Of a stretch of 64,000 nt of DNA, positions 27,168-35,919 are shown piece by piece (the first letter of the stretch is position 1; the number at the start of each line of letters is the position of its first letter). Made by a program: the position numbers and the translations under genes. The DNA comes from Paenibacillus sp. FSL H8-0548 (GTDB lineage: Bacteria > Bacillota > Bacilli > Paenibacillales > Paenibacillaceae). The stretch covers positions 5,786,501-5,850,500 of the forward strand of contig NZ_CP152049.1 in the NCBI RefSeq assembly GCF_038630985.1, written 5' to 3'. Below the pieces are notes generated by a model. That model was not told the DNA's origin. It worked only from the letters and a program-made list of their open reading frames with translations, and ran no database searches.

Positions 27168-29393
27168 CTATTCGGCATCTAACTGACTGTGTGAGTCCCG
27201 ATATTGTCCCGGTGACATCCCGACGATCTTTTTGAAAACTCTTATGAATGACGTCGGATTGGCGTAACCCATTCGGTCGGATATCTCCTGAACCGTCACA
27301 CCCGACTCCCGCAGCAGCTTCTTGGCATAATTAACACGGAGCCCGATCAAGAAATCACTAAAATTTTGACCGATGCTTTCCTTAAACAACTGGCTTAAAT
27401 ATTTGGAGTTGATTTGAAACTTGTCACTGAGCAGTGTCAAAGAAAGGTTGGGGTTCATGAACTCCGCCATAACGTAATCGCGGATTTCTCTCATTAGCGT
27501 ATTATGCCGTCTACTTTGTGAAATTGCTTGAATATGATCGAAAAGACCGGTAATTACATTGATAAAACATTGCTCCAACTGGCCAAGTGTATCGCACTGA
27601 CCGATGGCATCTAGCAAACTAGGCTTCGAATCACGTGTCCATAGCTTGACTGCCTCTGGAATCGAATGCTCCAATTCATACTCCAAATGGAATACAAGAT
27701 AGTCTAACAGTCGGTTAACATCTTCCTTTCTCAGTCGTTGAACTTTCATTTCGCCGAATAATCGCGCGAGTTCCATCTTCCATTCGCTCTCAGACATTCG
27801 CACTTGCCGAACGACCGAACGAATGATTTCAAGGTATAAGAACCATTCGCTTTCGGACTTTCCTTTGATTTCAACAGAATCAATAATTTGATTGACCCCT
27901 ACCGAAACCTTTAGATTTACGGCCGCCAACGCATCATCAAATGACGTTCCTATCCCAGACTCGTTATCAGATGACGACCCAATACCGATGGTAACAGTAA
28001 ATTCAAGATGAGACTCCACCCAATGGCGAATACCTTCTGCTAACAATAATAACTGATGCTCAAGCGCGTCGTTTTCGTTCGAGATGAGTAAGACGACAAG
28101 TTGATTTTTTGCAACCCACTCGGCTATGATTCGTTGCCCGTTTTGATCTGCTAATTCAACTGCCACACTGCTGACGATAAATTTAAATAGTGATTGATCA
28201 CTAGGCATATATTTCATGGCGAATTGCCCATATTGGTCGAGTTCTACCACCCCTACGATGAAATGGCCCGCGACTAATCCGAAGATCTCTCGTTCCTTCT
28301 CCCACGTGGCATCACCCTCTTCGTACTCCCCCTTTAGCAAAAGCTGTAGAAACTGTTGTCTGCGAATCACGATGTTTTCCTGGTGCTGCTCCTGAAATGC
28401 CATGTTGTTCGTTATGAGACGCTCAATGGCATGATCAATGAATGAAAACTCATTATCTTTGTCTTTGAAATCTCCTGTCTTCATTGCAGAAGTGAATCGC
28501 TCTATGCGCTGCATAATCGTTTCAATCGGTTTATAATTTCTTCTTGTAACATAAAGTGTAGAGCCAACCGCAAAGACGACTGCGGTCAGACCGAGCAAGA
28601 TCCACAAGGTGCTTCCGTAAAACAGAAAATCAAGAAGTTGGCCCGACTTAATACCAATTCGATATGTCCAACCTGTATAATCCGATACGATCTTGGCACT
28701 TAACCTCTCATTGAAAGCAACTGGCTGGTCTAGACCGAAGAACGGATTTCCTTCTGCATCATAGATCTCTGAAACGGTAATAGCCGGGTCGACCATTTGT
28801 CCAACAAACGTTTGCAAAGAGGATAGCTTAACGTTAATCATCAAATATCCGAGACTTCCACTGTCACGAGGAATTTTGTAGCCTAAAGAGGTTACAGGAA
28901 CCGTATGCTTCGCTGCACCTTCCTTGTCTCGTTGGGAAGACCATACTCCGGTATATGGCAAATCAAGCATCGATCTGACATAAGATTGGTCTGGAAATTC
29001 TTCCAGTGGCCGAATCGCACTCTGATCTAATATTTTCTTATCTTCTACGCGATATAGATAAATCGAATCAATAAGTCCATATCGAACGATTAGGCCGCTT
29101 AACAGATTGGAAGCATCGTAATCCGTAGTCCGATCGGCCGGACTTTCGAGCACTGTTTGAAGCTGCCCACCTTCCTCAATTAAACGCTGTGCGTCGAATG
29201 AAATGCCTTTCAATGAACTGTCCACCATATTGGTTACATAATCGGCAGTTAACGCATTTGCTTGTATCGCATTGCGTACATTTAATTGATTTATAATAGA
29301 GAAAAAAATAAAAATAAACATGCTGACCGTGACGAACAGAATGGGAAGATACGAAAGTAGCATGCGTTTCATATAAGTATGTTTGTTCTTCAT
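27168..29393 (-). CDS. membrane-anchored AraC-family regulator
   Basis: This 741-residue one-component regulator has an N-terminal transmembrane helix (about 8-32), an extracytoplasmic sensor of about 230 residues, a second helix (about 265-290), a cytoplasmic linker, and a C-terminal AraC double helix-turn-helix (MNPNLSLTLLSDKFQINSKY and RMGYANPTSFIRVFKKIVGM). It should sense a sugar outside the cell and act on genes inside without a partner kinase. It lies between the binding-protein and GH115-like genes. I start at 29393 (MKNKHTYMKRM): GAGG lies upstream, and the longer frame (29441) would run through a strong terminator hairpin. Confidence 0.88.
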   Translation of the reverse strand: MKNKHTYMKRMLLSYLPILFVTVSMFIFIFFSIINQLNVRNAIQANALTADYVTNMVDSSLKGISFDAQRLIEEGGQLQTVLESPADRTTDYDASNLLSGLIVRYGLIDSIYLYRVEDKKILDQSAIRPLEEFPDQSYVRSMLDLPYTGVWSSQRDKEGAAKHTVPVTSLGYKIPRDSGSLGYLMINVKLSSLQTFVGQMVDPAITVSEIYDAEGNPFFGLDQPVAFNERLSAKIVSDYTGWTYRIGIKSGQLLDFLFYGSTLWILLGLTAVVFAVGSTLYVTRRNYKPIETIMQRIERFTSAMKTGDFKDKDNEFSFIDHAIERLITNNMAFQEQHQENIVIRRQQFLQLLLKGEYEEGDATWEKEREIFGLVAGHFIVGVVELDQYGQFAMKYMPSDQSLFKFIVSSVAVELADQNGQRIIAEWVAKNQLVVLLISNENDALEHQLLLLAEGIRHWVESHLEFTVTIGIGSSSDNESGIGTSFDDALAAVNLKVSVGVNQIIDSVEIKGKSESEWFLYLEIIRSVVRQVRMSESEWKMELARLFGEMKVQRLRKEDVNRLLDYLVFHLEYELEHSIPEAVKLWTRDSKPSLLDAIGQCDTLGQLEQCFINVITGLFDHIQAISQSRRHNTLMREIRDYVMAEFMNPNLSLTLLSDKFQINSKYLSQLFKESIGQNFSDFLIGLRVNYAKKLLRESGVTVQEISDRMGYANPTSFIRVFKKIVGMSPGQYRDSHSQLDAE

Positions 29394-29435
29394 ATGTCCC
29401 ATCCTCTGTTCATTAGTCTGCTCTTTACGAAAGAC

Positions 29436-29463
29436 GGACAAACCCCTGGGAACGGGTTTGTCC
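29436..29463 (-). terminator. terminator after LplA-like gene
   Basis: A perfect 10-bp GC-rich stem (GGACAAACCC / GGGTTTGTCC) has an 8-nt loop. The tail on the minus strand is GTCTTTCG, only moderately T-rich. It probably raises binding-protein mRNA over the downstream regulator and hydrolase. Confidence 0.7.
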
Positions 29464-29472
29464 TTGTAGATT

Positions 29473-31083
29473 TTATTGATTCATCTCTTGGTAAGCCCCT
29501 CTACGCTCATCAATGACCGCTTGACCTCCAATTTTCAAATACTCCGCGAGATGACCATCAAATTCTTTGTCGAACTGGTCTTGCTTCGACAGGATGCTCT
29601 TCACAACAGCTTCCTCTGCTTTGTCCTTCAGCATCTTGGCGTGTTTGATTTCCGCTTCGATCGGACGTTCAAAGCGAGGCTGCGTGTAACCATCCTTCAA
29701 GCCATTCATAATTGTCTGTTTAGCAAGCTCCGTGTAATTCGGGTATGCAAGCGCCGTCGCCTCAATATTTTTCTCTTGAGAGCCGAAGTCCTTACCATTA
29801 ATTACGAGAGCGATGTCGACATTATTATAAAAGGTTTGTTTAGCTTCATCCGTCGTAATAGCTCTAGGGAAACCATTCTCCAACGTATAGTGCTGACCCT
29901 CAATGCCGTTCGTCAATTGATTCAAAATGTCCGGTTGCGACATCCAGTCTAAATATTTGATTGCTTCTACAGCTCGTTTGCTTGTCTTCGGTATCATAAT
30001 ATGAATGCCGGTTGGATCATAAATGCCCTTCGATGTCTTACCTTCCGCGTCCGTAAAAGGATCAATCGCGATGTACTCCGCACCAGGTACGTTTTTCTGC
30101 AAAGTGTCGAATACATTGCCGCTTTGCATCAAGGTTGGATGAGCTGCCAGTGCAGTAAAAGCAGCTACGCGACCATTAGCTACGTCGCTTTCAAATTGCT
30201 TCCCGTCCTTATCCAGCGCGAAGTCCGGGTTAATCAGGTTTTCCGTATACATTTTATTCAGGAAGCGCACGCCTTCTTTAAAGCCAGGCTTTGTAATTTC
30301 AGGGATATAGTTCGCAAGGGACAGTGCGTAGAAATCTTCATCTGACAATTTCTCCACGAAAGAGCTCATCAAAACACCTGGACTTGTAATCGTTGTGCCG
30401 TTAATAGCGCTGAAGGAATAAGGAATGACTTTGCCGCCCGTTTGCCCCGGATCCTGCTCCTTAAATGCCTTCATCGTATTGTAGAATTCCTCTGTCGTCG
30501 TTGGAGCCGGTAAGCCCAGCTTGTCCAGCCAATCCTTGCGAATATAGGTGGATTGCGTATACTGAAGCGTTCTTTTGGCTGGAATTGTATATTGTTTGCC
30601 GCCGAACACGCCGTATTCAAGCACCTCATCACCCAGGAATGTTTTTAAGTTTTGTCCATGCTCGTCAATGATCGAATCCAACTCCGCCAAGCCGCCATCT
30701 TTCACGTAGTTATAAATTGTATTCATATCATACGTAAATACGAGATCAGGGGCATCGCCTGTGGACATAAGAACGTTCAGCTTATCGACTTCTTGATTTC
30801 GCGGAACAGGCACAAACTCCATCTCTATGTTATTCGGATCACCAAAATTCTCTTGAATCCATTTCGTCCAGTAGTTGTCTGTAACCGGTCCAGCTCCTGC
30901 AGGAGCATTCCCACGATCGAACATTTCTACCTTCAACGTCACTTTCTCTTTAACCGCATTGTTTCCTCCCGTGGCTGCTGGTTCGTTGACTGCGTTGTTG
31001 CCAGAATTTGAACAAGCAGACAGAAGTCCCACCACGAGCATGCCTGCTGTCAGCAGAGCAATGCCTTTTTTAAGTTTTTCCAT
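29473..31083 (-). CDS. LplA-like sugar-binding lipoprotein
   Basis: This 536-residue extracellular solute-binding protein has a lipoprotein signal (lipobox VGLLSACSNSG) and the length of the LplA/YtcQ group that binds large or complex saccharides. It should feed oligosaccharide to the permeases encoded just upstream (31181-32071 and 32084-33034). The start follows AAAGGGGAG at 6-nt spacing. The strong hairpin after it probably gives it higher mRNA levels than the rest of the unit, as often seen for binding proteins. No ATPase is encoded in this operon. Confidence 0.9.
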   Translation of the reverse strand: MEKLKKGIALLTAGMLVVGLLSACSNSGNNAVNEPAATGGNNAVKEKVTLKVEMFDRGNAPAGAGPVTDNYWTKWIQENFGDPNNIEMEFVPVPRNQEVDKLNVLMSTGDAPDLVFTYDMNTIYNYVKDGGLAELDSIIDEHGQNLKTFLGDEVLEYGVFGGKQYTIPAKRTLQYTQSTYIRKDWLDKLGLPAPTTTEEFYNTMKAFKEQDPGQTGGKVIPYSFSAINGTTITSPGVLMSSFVEKLSDEDFYALSLANYIPEITKPGFKEGVRFLNKMYTENLINPDFALDKDGKQFESDVANGRVAAFTALAAHPTLMQSGNVFDTLQKNVPGAEYIAIDPFTDAEGKTSKGIYDPTGIHIMIPKTSKRAVEAIKYLDWMSQPDILNQLTNGIEGQHYTLENGFPRAITTDEAKQTFYNNVDIALVINGKDFGSQEKNIEATALAYPNYTELAKQTIMNGLKDGYTQPRFERPIEAEIKHAKMLKDKAEEAVVKSILSKQDQFDKEFDGHLAEYLKIGGQAVIDERRGAYQEMNQ

Positions 31084-31180
31084 CTTTTTACTCCCCTTTT
31101 CGTATCATTTCAATTTTCCTATATGTTATTCAACTCTGCAAGTGGCAGAGGGATAACCGCAATGAAAAGAAACTTGTGTG

Positions 31181-32071
31181 CTACCCTTTTACTGCGCCAA
31201 TCATGATCCCCGAGACGAAGTAGCGCTGCAGCCAAGGGTACACAATCAAAATCGGTGCGGTGGCAAACATGATGCTAGCCGCTTTGATACCCTCTGGAAC
31301 GACATCCAGCATTGAAGCGCCTTCTTGTGCTGTGAGATCCGTTACCATACTGTTCATAACGATCTGATACAACTTAAGCTGAATCGGATAAAGCTCGGAG
31401 TCCGTGATATAGAACAGTGCATCCATATAACCATTCCACCTCGACACCGCGTAAAACAAGCTAAGAGTTGCTAGAACGGGTAACGATAGAGGTAGAACAA
31501 TTCGAATCAGCGTCCCGATATGGGAGCAGCCATCTAACTGTGCCGATTCCTCCAAACTAGATGGTATAGAGGTGAAAAACGTCCGTAGGATAATGAGATT
31601 GAACGCGCTTATCATTCCCGGTACGATAAGTGACCACAAACTATTCAATAAACCAAGTTCTTTAACGAGCAAATAATCCGGAATGAGTCCGCCGCTGAAA
31701 AACATCGTGAAGACAATCAACAGCGTGAAAAATGCTTTTCCCTTCAGTCTTTCCTTCGTTAGCGGATACGCAGCACAGATACTCATTATCATACTGAGCG
31801 CCGTATAGGACACGGTTAGCACAATTGTCAATCCCATGGACCACAGCATCCTTGTGTCAGTAAACACGATTTTGTATGCCTGAAAGTCCCAACCCATCGG
31901 GAAAATCGTCACTTCATTTGACAATACGGCATGCTTCGAACTTAGCGATATTGCGATAATATGAAGGAACGGCAGAAGACACACAAGTAAAGCTGCCGTG
32001 ATGATTAACATAATGACGATGTCCGAGATACGCATTTTTGAAGTTTTCAACTTAATTTTCACAGCGTTCAT
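31181..32071 (-). CDS. LplC-like carbohydrate ABC permease
   Basis: This 296-residue inner-membrane subunit has about six helices and an EAA loop (SLEESAQLDGCSHIGTLI). It ends SGIMIGAVKG, the usual ending of the LplC/YtcP group. With the LplB-like partner it forms the translocation channel for the sugar bound by the 536-residue lipoprotein. The start follows AGGAGG at 7-nt spacing, and the upstream permease ends only 12 bp away, so the two are co-transcribed. Confidence 0.93.
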   Translation of the reverse strand: MNAVKIKLKTSKMRISDIVIMLIITAALLVCLLPFLHIIAISLSSKHAVLSNEVTIFPMGWDFQAYKIVFTDTRMLWSMGLTIVLTVSYTALSMIMSICAAYPLTKERLKGKAFFTLLIVFTMFFSGGLIPDYLLVKELGLLNSLWSLIVPGMISAFNLIILRTFFTSIPSSLEESAQLDGCSHIGTLIRIVLPLSLPVLATLSLFYAVSRWNGYMDALFYITDSELYPIQLKLYQIVMNSMVTDLTAQEGASMLDVVPEGIKAASIMFATAPILIVYPWLQRYFVSGIMIGAVKG

Positions 32072-32083
32072 GTTTCAATCCTC

Positions 32084-33034
32084 CTACCAAAGTCCTTGTT
32101 CGCCAGAGCGCTTCGCGATCGTATTCGCCCCAACAACGAAGATGAGACCTACTAAAGCCTGAAATAACCCCATAGCCGTCGCGAGCGAAAACTGAGCCGA
32201 CTGCAAGCCTACCTTGTAAACGAATGTACTGATAACCTCAGCATAATCGAGCACGAGCGGATTACCCATGACGAATGGTCGCTCAAATCCGATTGTCATA
32301 ATATGGCCTAACTGCATGATAAGCATGATGACAATTGTCGGCCGGATACCCGGAAGCGTAATATGCCACATTTTCTTCAGCCTGCCTGCACCATCAACTT
32401 CTGCAGCCTCGTACAAGTCCTTGTTAATTCCTGTGAGAGCAGCCAGGTAGATGATTGTTCCCCAACCGGCGCTTTGCCATATTCCTGTACCAAGGTAAAC
32501 AAGCAGCCAATTGTTTTTGTCTGTGAGGAACGGAACCGAATCAATTCCAATCAAGCTCAACATGTTGTTTACCATACCTGTGTTCGTCGAAAACATTTGA
32601 TAGACAAGTCCACCAATGATAATCCAAGAAATAAAGTGCGGAAGATATAAGATCGTTTGGGCTGTTTTCTTGAACCAAACTACTCTCAGTTCATGTAAAA
32701 GAAGTGCCAGCACTATGGGAGCAGGAAACGAGACCAACAGATCTAACAAGTTCAAAAGCAGCGTATTACGTACGACCGTATAAAACTGGCTCATTCCAAA
32801 TAATTGTTGGAAGTTCTCGAATCCAATCCACGGACTACCCGTCACGCCTTTGAATATGCTGTAATCTTGAAAAGCGATCGCGGCTCCATACATCGGTACG
32901 TACTTAAACAAAATGAAATAACTGATGGGGAGAAGAAGCAGCAGATACAGCTGGTAGTCCTTCCATGCCCCTGTTGCCTGACGCCGACCGTCTACATGCA
33001 ATAGAACTTTGTTTTTTTTGCTTTTGTTACTCAT
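32084..33034 (-). CDS. LplB-like carbohydrate ABC permease
   Basis: This permease of about 316 residues has six helices and the EAA loop (DLYEAAEVDGAGRLKKMW). Motifs such as LPISYFILFKYVPMYGAAIA are characteristic of the LplB/YtcP-partner group. It is the first gene of the importer-regulator-GH115 unit. The frame is open to 33115, but AGAAGGG precedes ATGs at 33040 and 33034; I chose 33034, giving MSNKSKKNKV. Two copies of GATAGCTAT (33159 and 33204) lie about 125-180 bp upstream and could belong to the control region. Confidence 0.9.
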   Translation of the reverse strand: MSNKSKKNKVLLHVDGRRQATGAWKDYQLYLLLLLPISYFILFKYVPMYGAAIAFQDYSIFKGVTGSPWIGFENFQQLFGMSQFYTVVRNTLLLNLLDLLVSFPAPIVLALLLHELRVVWFKKTAQTILYLPHFISWIIIGGLVYQMFSTNTGMVNNMLSLIGIDSVPFLTDKNNWLLVYLGTGIWQSAGWGTIIYLAALTGINKDLYEAAEVDGAGRLKKMWHITLPGIRPTIVIMLIMQLGHIMTIGFERPFVMGNPLVLDYAEVISTFVYKVGLQSAQFSLATAMGLFQALVGLIFVVGANTIAKRSGEQGLW

Positions 33035-33330
33035 AAGCATCCCTTCTCCCTGTGACTTACTACTTTGATCTAGCCGTAGCCTGAAAAGATTATCTGTGGC
33101 CGATCGGCTAATCACACTATATGCGGCAGCTTATAGAACTCACAATAGACACATTTCCGATAGCTATCCGATTTCCGAAACCCTTGGTATGACTGGATTT
33201 TTTGATAGCTATGAGCTCTGAAAATAGTTCAGGCAAACCAGTAAAAGCCGCAATATCTTGTGAAGTCATTGAGACAGTATGCTAAAATACTGTTTTTATG
33301 CATTACGAACAAGTGGTCGGCTTCGATACA

Positions 33331-33650
33331 TTTAATTGTTTCATAGCCACGACGATAGTTTCTCATTGTCTAAGCAAATAATATCTGCATTTAATTCTCG
33401 AGTTAGATATTTCCACTATTTAATAATTCCATCGCAAACACGTCCTAGCCTATCTAACGGATCTACGTAAACTAACCTCCTCCTCACGGATCAACAACCT
33501 CATAGTCTGGTATCCTGGTCGTTCAAAATTTTTGCCACTAATCTTGTCTACAAATATATATCGTTCATCGACTCCAAGTTTTCTGAACTTAATAAGTTGC
33601 CGTTCTGGATTCTGATCCTTAGCCGATACCCTACCATATGCAAGTTTCAC
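33331..33650 (-). pseudogene. broken serine recombinase (resolvase-like)
   Basis: From a GTG at 33650 (GGAGGG, 6-nt spacing) the frame reads VKLAYGRVSAKDQNPERQL, the N-terminal catalytic domain of a serine recombinase with the active-site Ser in GRVS. Near 33480 an extra base shifts the frame; the next frame continues LVYVDPLDRLGR, then an in-frame TAG follows IIK, and homology-like sequence resumes (WKYLTRELNADIICLDNE) before being lost. At least one frameshift and one stop have therefore destroyed it, and the C-terminal part is absent. It was probably carried by a mobile element whose remains include the palindromes and XRE gene nearby. Confidence 0.8.
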
Positions 33651-33669
33651 ACTATCCCTCCATGATGAT

Positions 33670-33733
33670 CGTTTCAAAATGTGCTTAGATAATCTGAAAC
33701 GTTCCAAAAATCAATTCACGGCATTTTGAAACG
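33670..33733. repeat. inverted repeat upstream of recombinase remnant
   Basis: CGTTTCAAAATG (33670-33681) and its exact complement (33722-33733) face each other 40 bp apart; a third partial copy TGAAACG lies at 33695-33701. The position just before the recombinase start fits a resolvase recombination or control site, but no crossover core can be named. Confidence 0.55.
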
Positions 33734-33751
33734 TAAAAAATGGGCAACAAA

Positions 33752-33785
33752 AAGCGTCTCAAAAAGCATGCTTTTTGAGACGCTT
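33752..33785. terminator. perfect 34-bp palindrome, probable bidirectional terminator
   Basis: The sequence AAGCGTCTCAAAAAGCA and its exact complement meet at the central GCATGC. Internal A5 and T5 tracts make it A/T-rich in the middle. It lies between the recombinase remnant and the small glycine-zipper gene and would end the latter's transcript. Confidence 0.65.
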
Positions 33786-33842
33786 GGTTTCAATTAAGTT
33801 CCATTTCGATGCAAAACAACTGAGTCCAGTTACTCTTTTGTA

Positions 33843-33995
33843 CTATTTATTGGTTGTTGCAGCTCCGAAACCCATGCCTACCGCGATACCGATCGCAATA
33901 TTATCCAATGCATTCCCTATAGTAACGCCAACACCAATTCCTATTGCAAAACCAGAATTAACTTTGGAATTCTTGTTTTTGTTACTCTTCTCCAC
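33843..33995 (-). CDS. 50-residue glycine-zipper peptide
   Basis: This small gene starts at GTG (33995), with GGAG 8 nt upstream, and ends at a TAG. The peptide has a charged Asn/Lys-rich start (MEKSNKNKNSK) and then GFAIGIGVGVTIGNALDNIA followed by IGIAVGMGFGAATTNK, a near-continuous GxxxG pattern forming one or two membrane helices. I know no function for it. The pattern fits small membrane peptides of toxin or phage origin, but also harmless small membrane proteins. It sits beside an XRE regulator in decayed accessory DNA. Confidence 0.6.
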   Translation of the reverse strand: MEKSNKNKNSKVNSGFAIGIGVGVTIGNALDNIAIGIAVGMGFGAATTNK

Positions 33996-34040
33996 TATTA
34001 CCACTCCAATTAGCAGCTTGACATGCAGCCATTCGGATCT

Positions 34041-34367
34041 CTATTTAACTTTGTTCTTTGCAAACTCCAGAACTTCCAAAACTGCTTTATCCGGGAGTAA
34101 TTTAATCACATCAAGCAAATCATGTTTTGATTGATTAAGTACTTCTCTATTCCCAGTAGGCTACTCCTTATATCCTTTAAGCAACCAGTTGAAACTCACA
34201 TTATAACGCTCTTGTATTGAAACCAATGTCTCAATTGATGGGTTACAATTTCCTTGCTCTATATCACTCAAAGTTCCTTGGGATACTCCGATCTGTTTTG
34301 AAAACTCAACTTGGGTTAATTCAATCTGTTTCCGTAACTTTTTTATATTCTCCCCAACATTACTCAT
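34041..34367 (-). pseudogene. XRE-family regulator interrupted by an in-frame amber
   Basis: From 34367 the frame encodes 68 residues (stop TAG at 34163-34161) with a complete Cro/C1-type helix-turn-helix: MSNVGENIKKLRKQIELTQV, then EFSKQIGVSQGTLSDIEQG. The same frame stays open after the TAG for 39 more residues (PTGNREVLNQSKHDLLDVIK and following, ending EFAKNKVK) to a second stop at 34041. That tail looks like the natural C-terminus of a 108-residue regulator. Either a point mutation truncated it or the short HTH protein alone is still made. The upstream dyad at 34387-34452 could be its operator. Confidence 0.7.
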
Positions 34368-34386
34368 TGATCCACCTTCAATCTGG

Positions 34387-34452
34387 TTCGGAAAGTGCTA
34401 TTTCATATTCAAAGACCGCAAGGTAAGTCACTTTGAATTTGCACTTTCCGAA
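34387..34452. promoter_or_regulatory. nested inverted repeats upstream of XRE gene
   Basis: Outer arms TTCGGAAAGTGC (34387-34398) and GCACTTTCCGAA (34441-34452) are perfect 12-bp complements. Inside them ATTCAAAG and CTTTGAAT form an 8-bp pair. The dyad starts 20 bp before the XRE start codon, so it could be an operator pair or a leader hairpin. Confidence 0.55.
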
Positions 34453-34611
34453 TCCAGAGATTATTGAATCGCAATCACGAAAGAACCCTTGATATATAAG
34501 AAATTTTTGAAGTTTCGGCTCAAACAACAGCGCTAATTCATCTGGTCTCTTGTGACATTAGTACGTAACACGTATGAAAACAATACGTATTACCCACAAC
34601 TTTATTGTCCC

Positions 34612-35919
34612 TTAAATCTTATAAGCCTTCATAGCCTTGCGAAGCTCTTTAAAGCTAGGACGCTTGCCGTACATGAGTACGCCGGTACGGTAGATCTTAG
34701 CCGATACCCATACGGAGGCATAAATCGTAACGAGCAGAATCGCGATGGACGTCCAAACTTGCCACACAGGCGGATCGGTTAAGCCCAGTCTCAGAAGCAT
34801 AACGAATGGTGAGAAGAATGGGACAAAAGAAGATACCTTTACCAATACGCTGTCCGGACTTGAAATGCTGAAGATCGAAATGTAGAAGCCCGCAAGGGAG
34901 AGCATCGTAATCGGCAGCACCGCTTGCCCCAAGTCCTCTGTCCGACTGACGATGGAACCTACTGCTGCAAAAAGAGTTGCGAACAAGAAGTAGCCTGTCA
35001 GATAGAACAACACGGAGTACAACAATAGCATAGGATCAATTTGTGTTAAATCGATATTGAATTCGCCCAACATTTTATCATTATGCGGCAGCTTCACATT
35101 CACAATAATGACAAGGACATAGATCGTAATTTGGATAAGTCCTACCAGGAACATCCCTACAATTTTACCGAACATTTGCTTGAGTGGAGATACACTTGTA
35201 ATAAGCAGCTCCATGACACGGGAGCTTTTTTCTGCTGTAATTTCAGATGCAATTAATTGGCCGGTAATCATAATCGCCATAAACAAGAGGATTACGATGA
35301 AATATACGAGGCCCATATTAACTGCTTGCTCCTCTGGCGTCTTGCCTTCACTGGCACTACCCGGAGCTTCTGTGGCAGAAATTTGTACCGATGCGATATT
35401 AATAGGTGCGTTTAGCAAAGCCATTTGCACTTCAGTTAAGCCAGCGTCCTGCAAAACAGTCGCCTGACGAATCACTTGCAGACCATTCTTGATTGAGCTA
35501 GTCAGCTCAAATTCCAGCAGCTTCTCGGATTTGTACGTCATTTCTGGAAAACCGCTGTCTGTCATCTGACCAAATGTCAGGTAACCCTTAATGTCTTTAT
35601 CCGTTATCGCTTGCTTCAGCTGCTTCTCGTTATCAGCCTCAGATCCCTTATCTGCATAAGGAACCAGCTTTACGCCAGGCTTTTCTTGCAATTCAAAATA
35701 AGCTTTCAACTGATCGCCCGTTGCTGAGCCTTCTGCTTGCTCCGATTGAATATAGCCGATGCTAGTTACTTTATCGCCATTGTTAAACTGAGAAAAGATA
35801 TAAGGAAGATTAATAGCAATTGTCATAATACAGGCGATAATCAGAGTTGTAATTACAAATGCTTTGCCTCTGAATTTGTTTTTCAACGTAAAGCTAACGA
35901 CCGTCCAAAAGTTATTCAT
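34612..35919 (-). CDS. ABC-2 type export permease, NatB/YhaP-like
   Basis: This 435-residue membrane protein has one N-terminal helix, a large outside loop (about 45-190) and a C-terminal bundle of five or six helices, the shape of NatB/YhaP sodium- or drug-extrusion permeases. It contains the IASEITAEKSSRVMELLITS motif characteristic of that family. Its ATPase partner is encoded immediately upstream with an 8-bp overlap. I start at 35919 (MNNFWTV) after AGGTGG. It is the last gene of a five-gene operon started by a membrane protein and a GntR regulator. The exported substrate is unknown. Confidence 0.88.
   Translation of the reverse strand: MNNFWTVVSFTLKNKFRGKAFVITTLIIACIMTIAINLPYIFSQFNNGDKVTSIGYIQSEQAEGSATGDQLKAYFELQEKPGVKLVPYADKGSEADNEKQLKQAITDKDIKGYLTFGQMTDSGFPEMTYKSEKLLEFELTSSIKNGLQVIRQATVLQDAGLTEVQMALLNAPINIASVQISATEAPGSASEGKTPEEQAVNMGLVYFIVILLFMAIMITGQLIASEITAEKSSRVMELLITSVSPLKQMFGKIVGMFLVGLIQITIYVLVIIVNVKLPHNDKMLGEFNIDLTQIDPMLLLYSVLFYLTGYFLFATLFAAVGSIVSRTEDLGQAVLPITMLSLAGFYISIFSISSPDSVLVKVSSFVPFFSPFVMLLRLGLTDPPVWQVWTSIAILLVTIYASVWVSAKIYRTGVLMYGKRPSFKELRKAMKAYKI

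Noticed and set aside
29394..29441. Upstream start of the membrane AraC gene
   Set aside because: The extra codons run through the strong hairpin at 29436-29463 and lack a ribosome site.
33775..34134. 119-residue plus-strand reading frame
   Set aside because: It is antisense to the glycine-zipper gene and the XRE tail; Pro/Ile repeats reflect the Gly codons on the other strand.
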